Below, one piece after another: positions 15,229 through 15,457 of a DNA stretch of 15,457 nt; position 1 is the stretch's first letter; every line of letters begins with the position of its first letter. Both the position numbers and the translations under genes were made by a program. This DNA is from Spirochaetota bacterium (GTDB lineage Bacteria > Spirochaetota > Leptospiria > Turneriellales > Turneriellaceae): NCBI GenBank assembly GCA_963205035.1, contig CAUJII010000018.1, positions 1 through 15,457 on the forward strand, in the 5' to 3' direction. The notes below the pieces were generated by a model. That model saw only the letters and a program-made list of their open reading frames with translations. It was not told the origin of the DNA and did not search any database.

Positions 15229-15256
15229 AATCTACGTTATGCTTGCGGTGTGTCAA
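15229..15256 (-). promoter_or_regulatory. Sigma-70-type promoter for the coiled-coil gene
   Basis: On the minus strand a perfect TTGACA (15256-15251) is followed after 16 bp by TAGATT (15234-15229), which matches TATAAT at four of six bases. GTG 15223 lies only five bases beyond the -10 box, so transcription would begin at or near the start codon. Confidence 0.5.
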
Positions 15257-15271
15257 CCGCTTTGAGAAAGG

Positions 15272-15301
15272 ATTCTTGCCCCGATGAATCGGGGCAAGAA
15301 T
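15272..15301 (-). terminator. Strong hairpin terminator after the outer-membrane protein gene
   Basis: ATTCTTGCCCCGAT (15272-15285) is the exact reverse complement of 15288-15301, giving a 13-bp GC-centred stem with a 4-nt loop. It begins 16 bp beyond the stop of the minus-strand gene at 15318. On the minus strand it is followed by CCTTTCTC, a weak T-tract. It also separates that gene from the promoter of the next. Confidence 0.7.
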
Positions 15302-15317
15302 TTCTTGGTTGGTGTTC

Positions 15318-15457
15318 TTAGTTGAAGTAGAAAATCGCGCCGACTGCGGTGCGAGCTGTTTGGATTGTTGACTTCTTGGTACTATCGTCTTTATCATAGC
15401 CGATTCCCATTTCGCCAAAAATTGAAACTTGCTCAACGAGTTTCACCTGCATGCCAA
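15318..15457 (-). CDS. Outer-membrane beta-barrel protein, C-terminal end only
   Basis: The last 45 codons of a minus-strand gene that starts beyond the right edge; the stop TAA is at 15320-15318. The visible residues alternate polar and non-polar in strand-sized blocks. One strand is QVKLVEQVSIFGEMGIGY, then a charged turn (DKDDSTKKST), then a last strand ending TAVGAIFYFN. A final amphipathic strand with aromatic residues at the end is the usual signal for insertion of barrel proteins by the BAM machinery, so an outer-membrane porin-like protein is likely. The family cannot be named from this fragment. A strong hairpin 16 bp downstream should end its transcript. Confidence 0.7.
   Translation of the reverse strand, partial: GMQVKLVEQVSIFGEMGIGYDKDDSTKKSTIQTARTAVGAIFYFN

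Noticed and set aside
14891..15265. Plus-strand open frame of 124 codons
   Set aside because: It is the shadow of the 21-bp repeats of the minus-strand coiled-coil gene.
15224..15436. Extension of the coiled-coil gene to 15436 on the minus strand
   Set aside because: It would pass through the terminator hairpin, the promoter and the barrel gene's coding end, and its residues look like no protein family.

Overview
The window reads as chromosomal DNA from a diderm (Gram-negative-type) bacterium with roughly balanced GC content. It carries signal-peptide and TPR envelope proteins, the tail of an outer-membrane beta-barrel gene and a CheX phosphatase. Many starts lack a clear Shine-Dalgarno, and GTG or TTG starts occur. 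This mix, plus a small heptad-repeat coiled-coil protein with a C-terminal membrane anchor, resembles a spirochaete, perhaps a Leptospirales/Turneriella-like lineage. That placement is an inference from gene style. No rRNA, tRNA, CRISPR array or insertion sequence was seen.

Region 1 (1-621): the 3' part of an acylglycerolphosphate acyltransferase (PlsC), then a spacer with two hairpin-forming direct repeats 41 bp apart and a 23-nt element that recurs upstream of the VWA gene.

Region 2 (622-6052, + strand): a HisN-type phosphatase overlaps a membrane-bound CheA-like histidine kinase. The kinase overlaps a CheY-like receiver, which overlaps a CheX phosphatase. This gives a compact sense-phosphorylate-dephosphorylate cassette with no visible MCP or CheW. 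108 bp beyond cheX (69 bp to the earliest possible start) lies a complete dnaA that is not followed by dnaN, recF or gyrB.

Region 3 (6057-8214, - strand): two coupled genes converge on dnaA with a 4-bp gap. The upstream one is a secreted protein with a Pro-rich segment, an FN3-like segment and TPRs. The downstream one is a TPR protein with an N-terminal membrane anchor.

Region 4 (8327-10547, + strand): exonuclease III, a HAD-IB phosphatase and an Uma2-family (DUF820) PD-(D/E)XK protein.

Region 5 (10694-14781, + strand): two large overlapping envelope genes. One encodes a TM-anchored TPR/NHL-propeller/VWA fusion with a degenerate MIDAS. The other encodes a secreted TPR protein with a C-terminal region resembling FlgO/CsgG/FlgT-type domains. 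This pair and the kinase/CheY/CheX cassette are the best candidates for a little-described system.

Region 6 (14782-15457, - strand): the small heptad-repeat protein, with a promoter so close to its GTG that the mRNA may be leaderless. Upstream of it are a strong hairpin terminator and the last 45 codons of an outer-membrane barrel protein. Intergenic stretches are all under 300 bp. The largest are 436-621, 9817-9989 and 10548-10693. In 9817-9989 nothing convincing was found.
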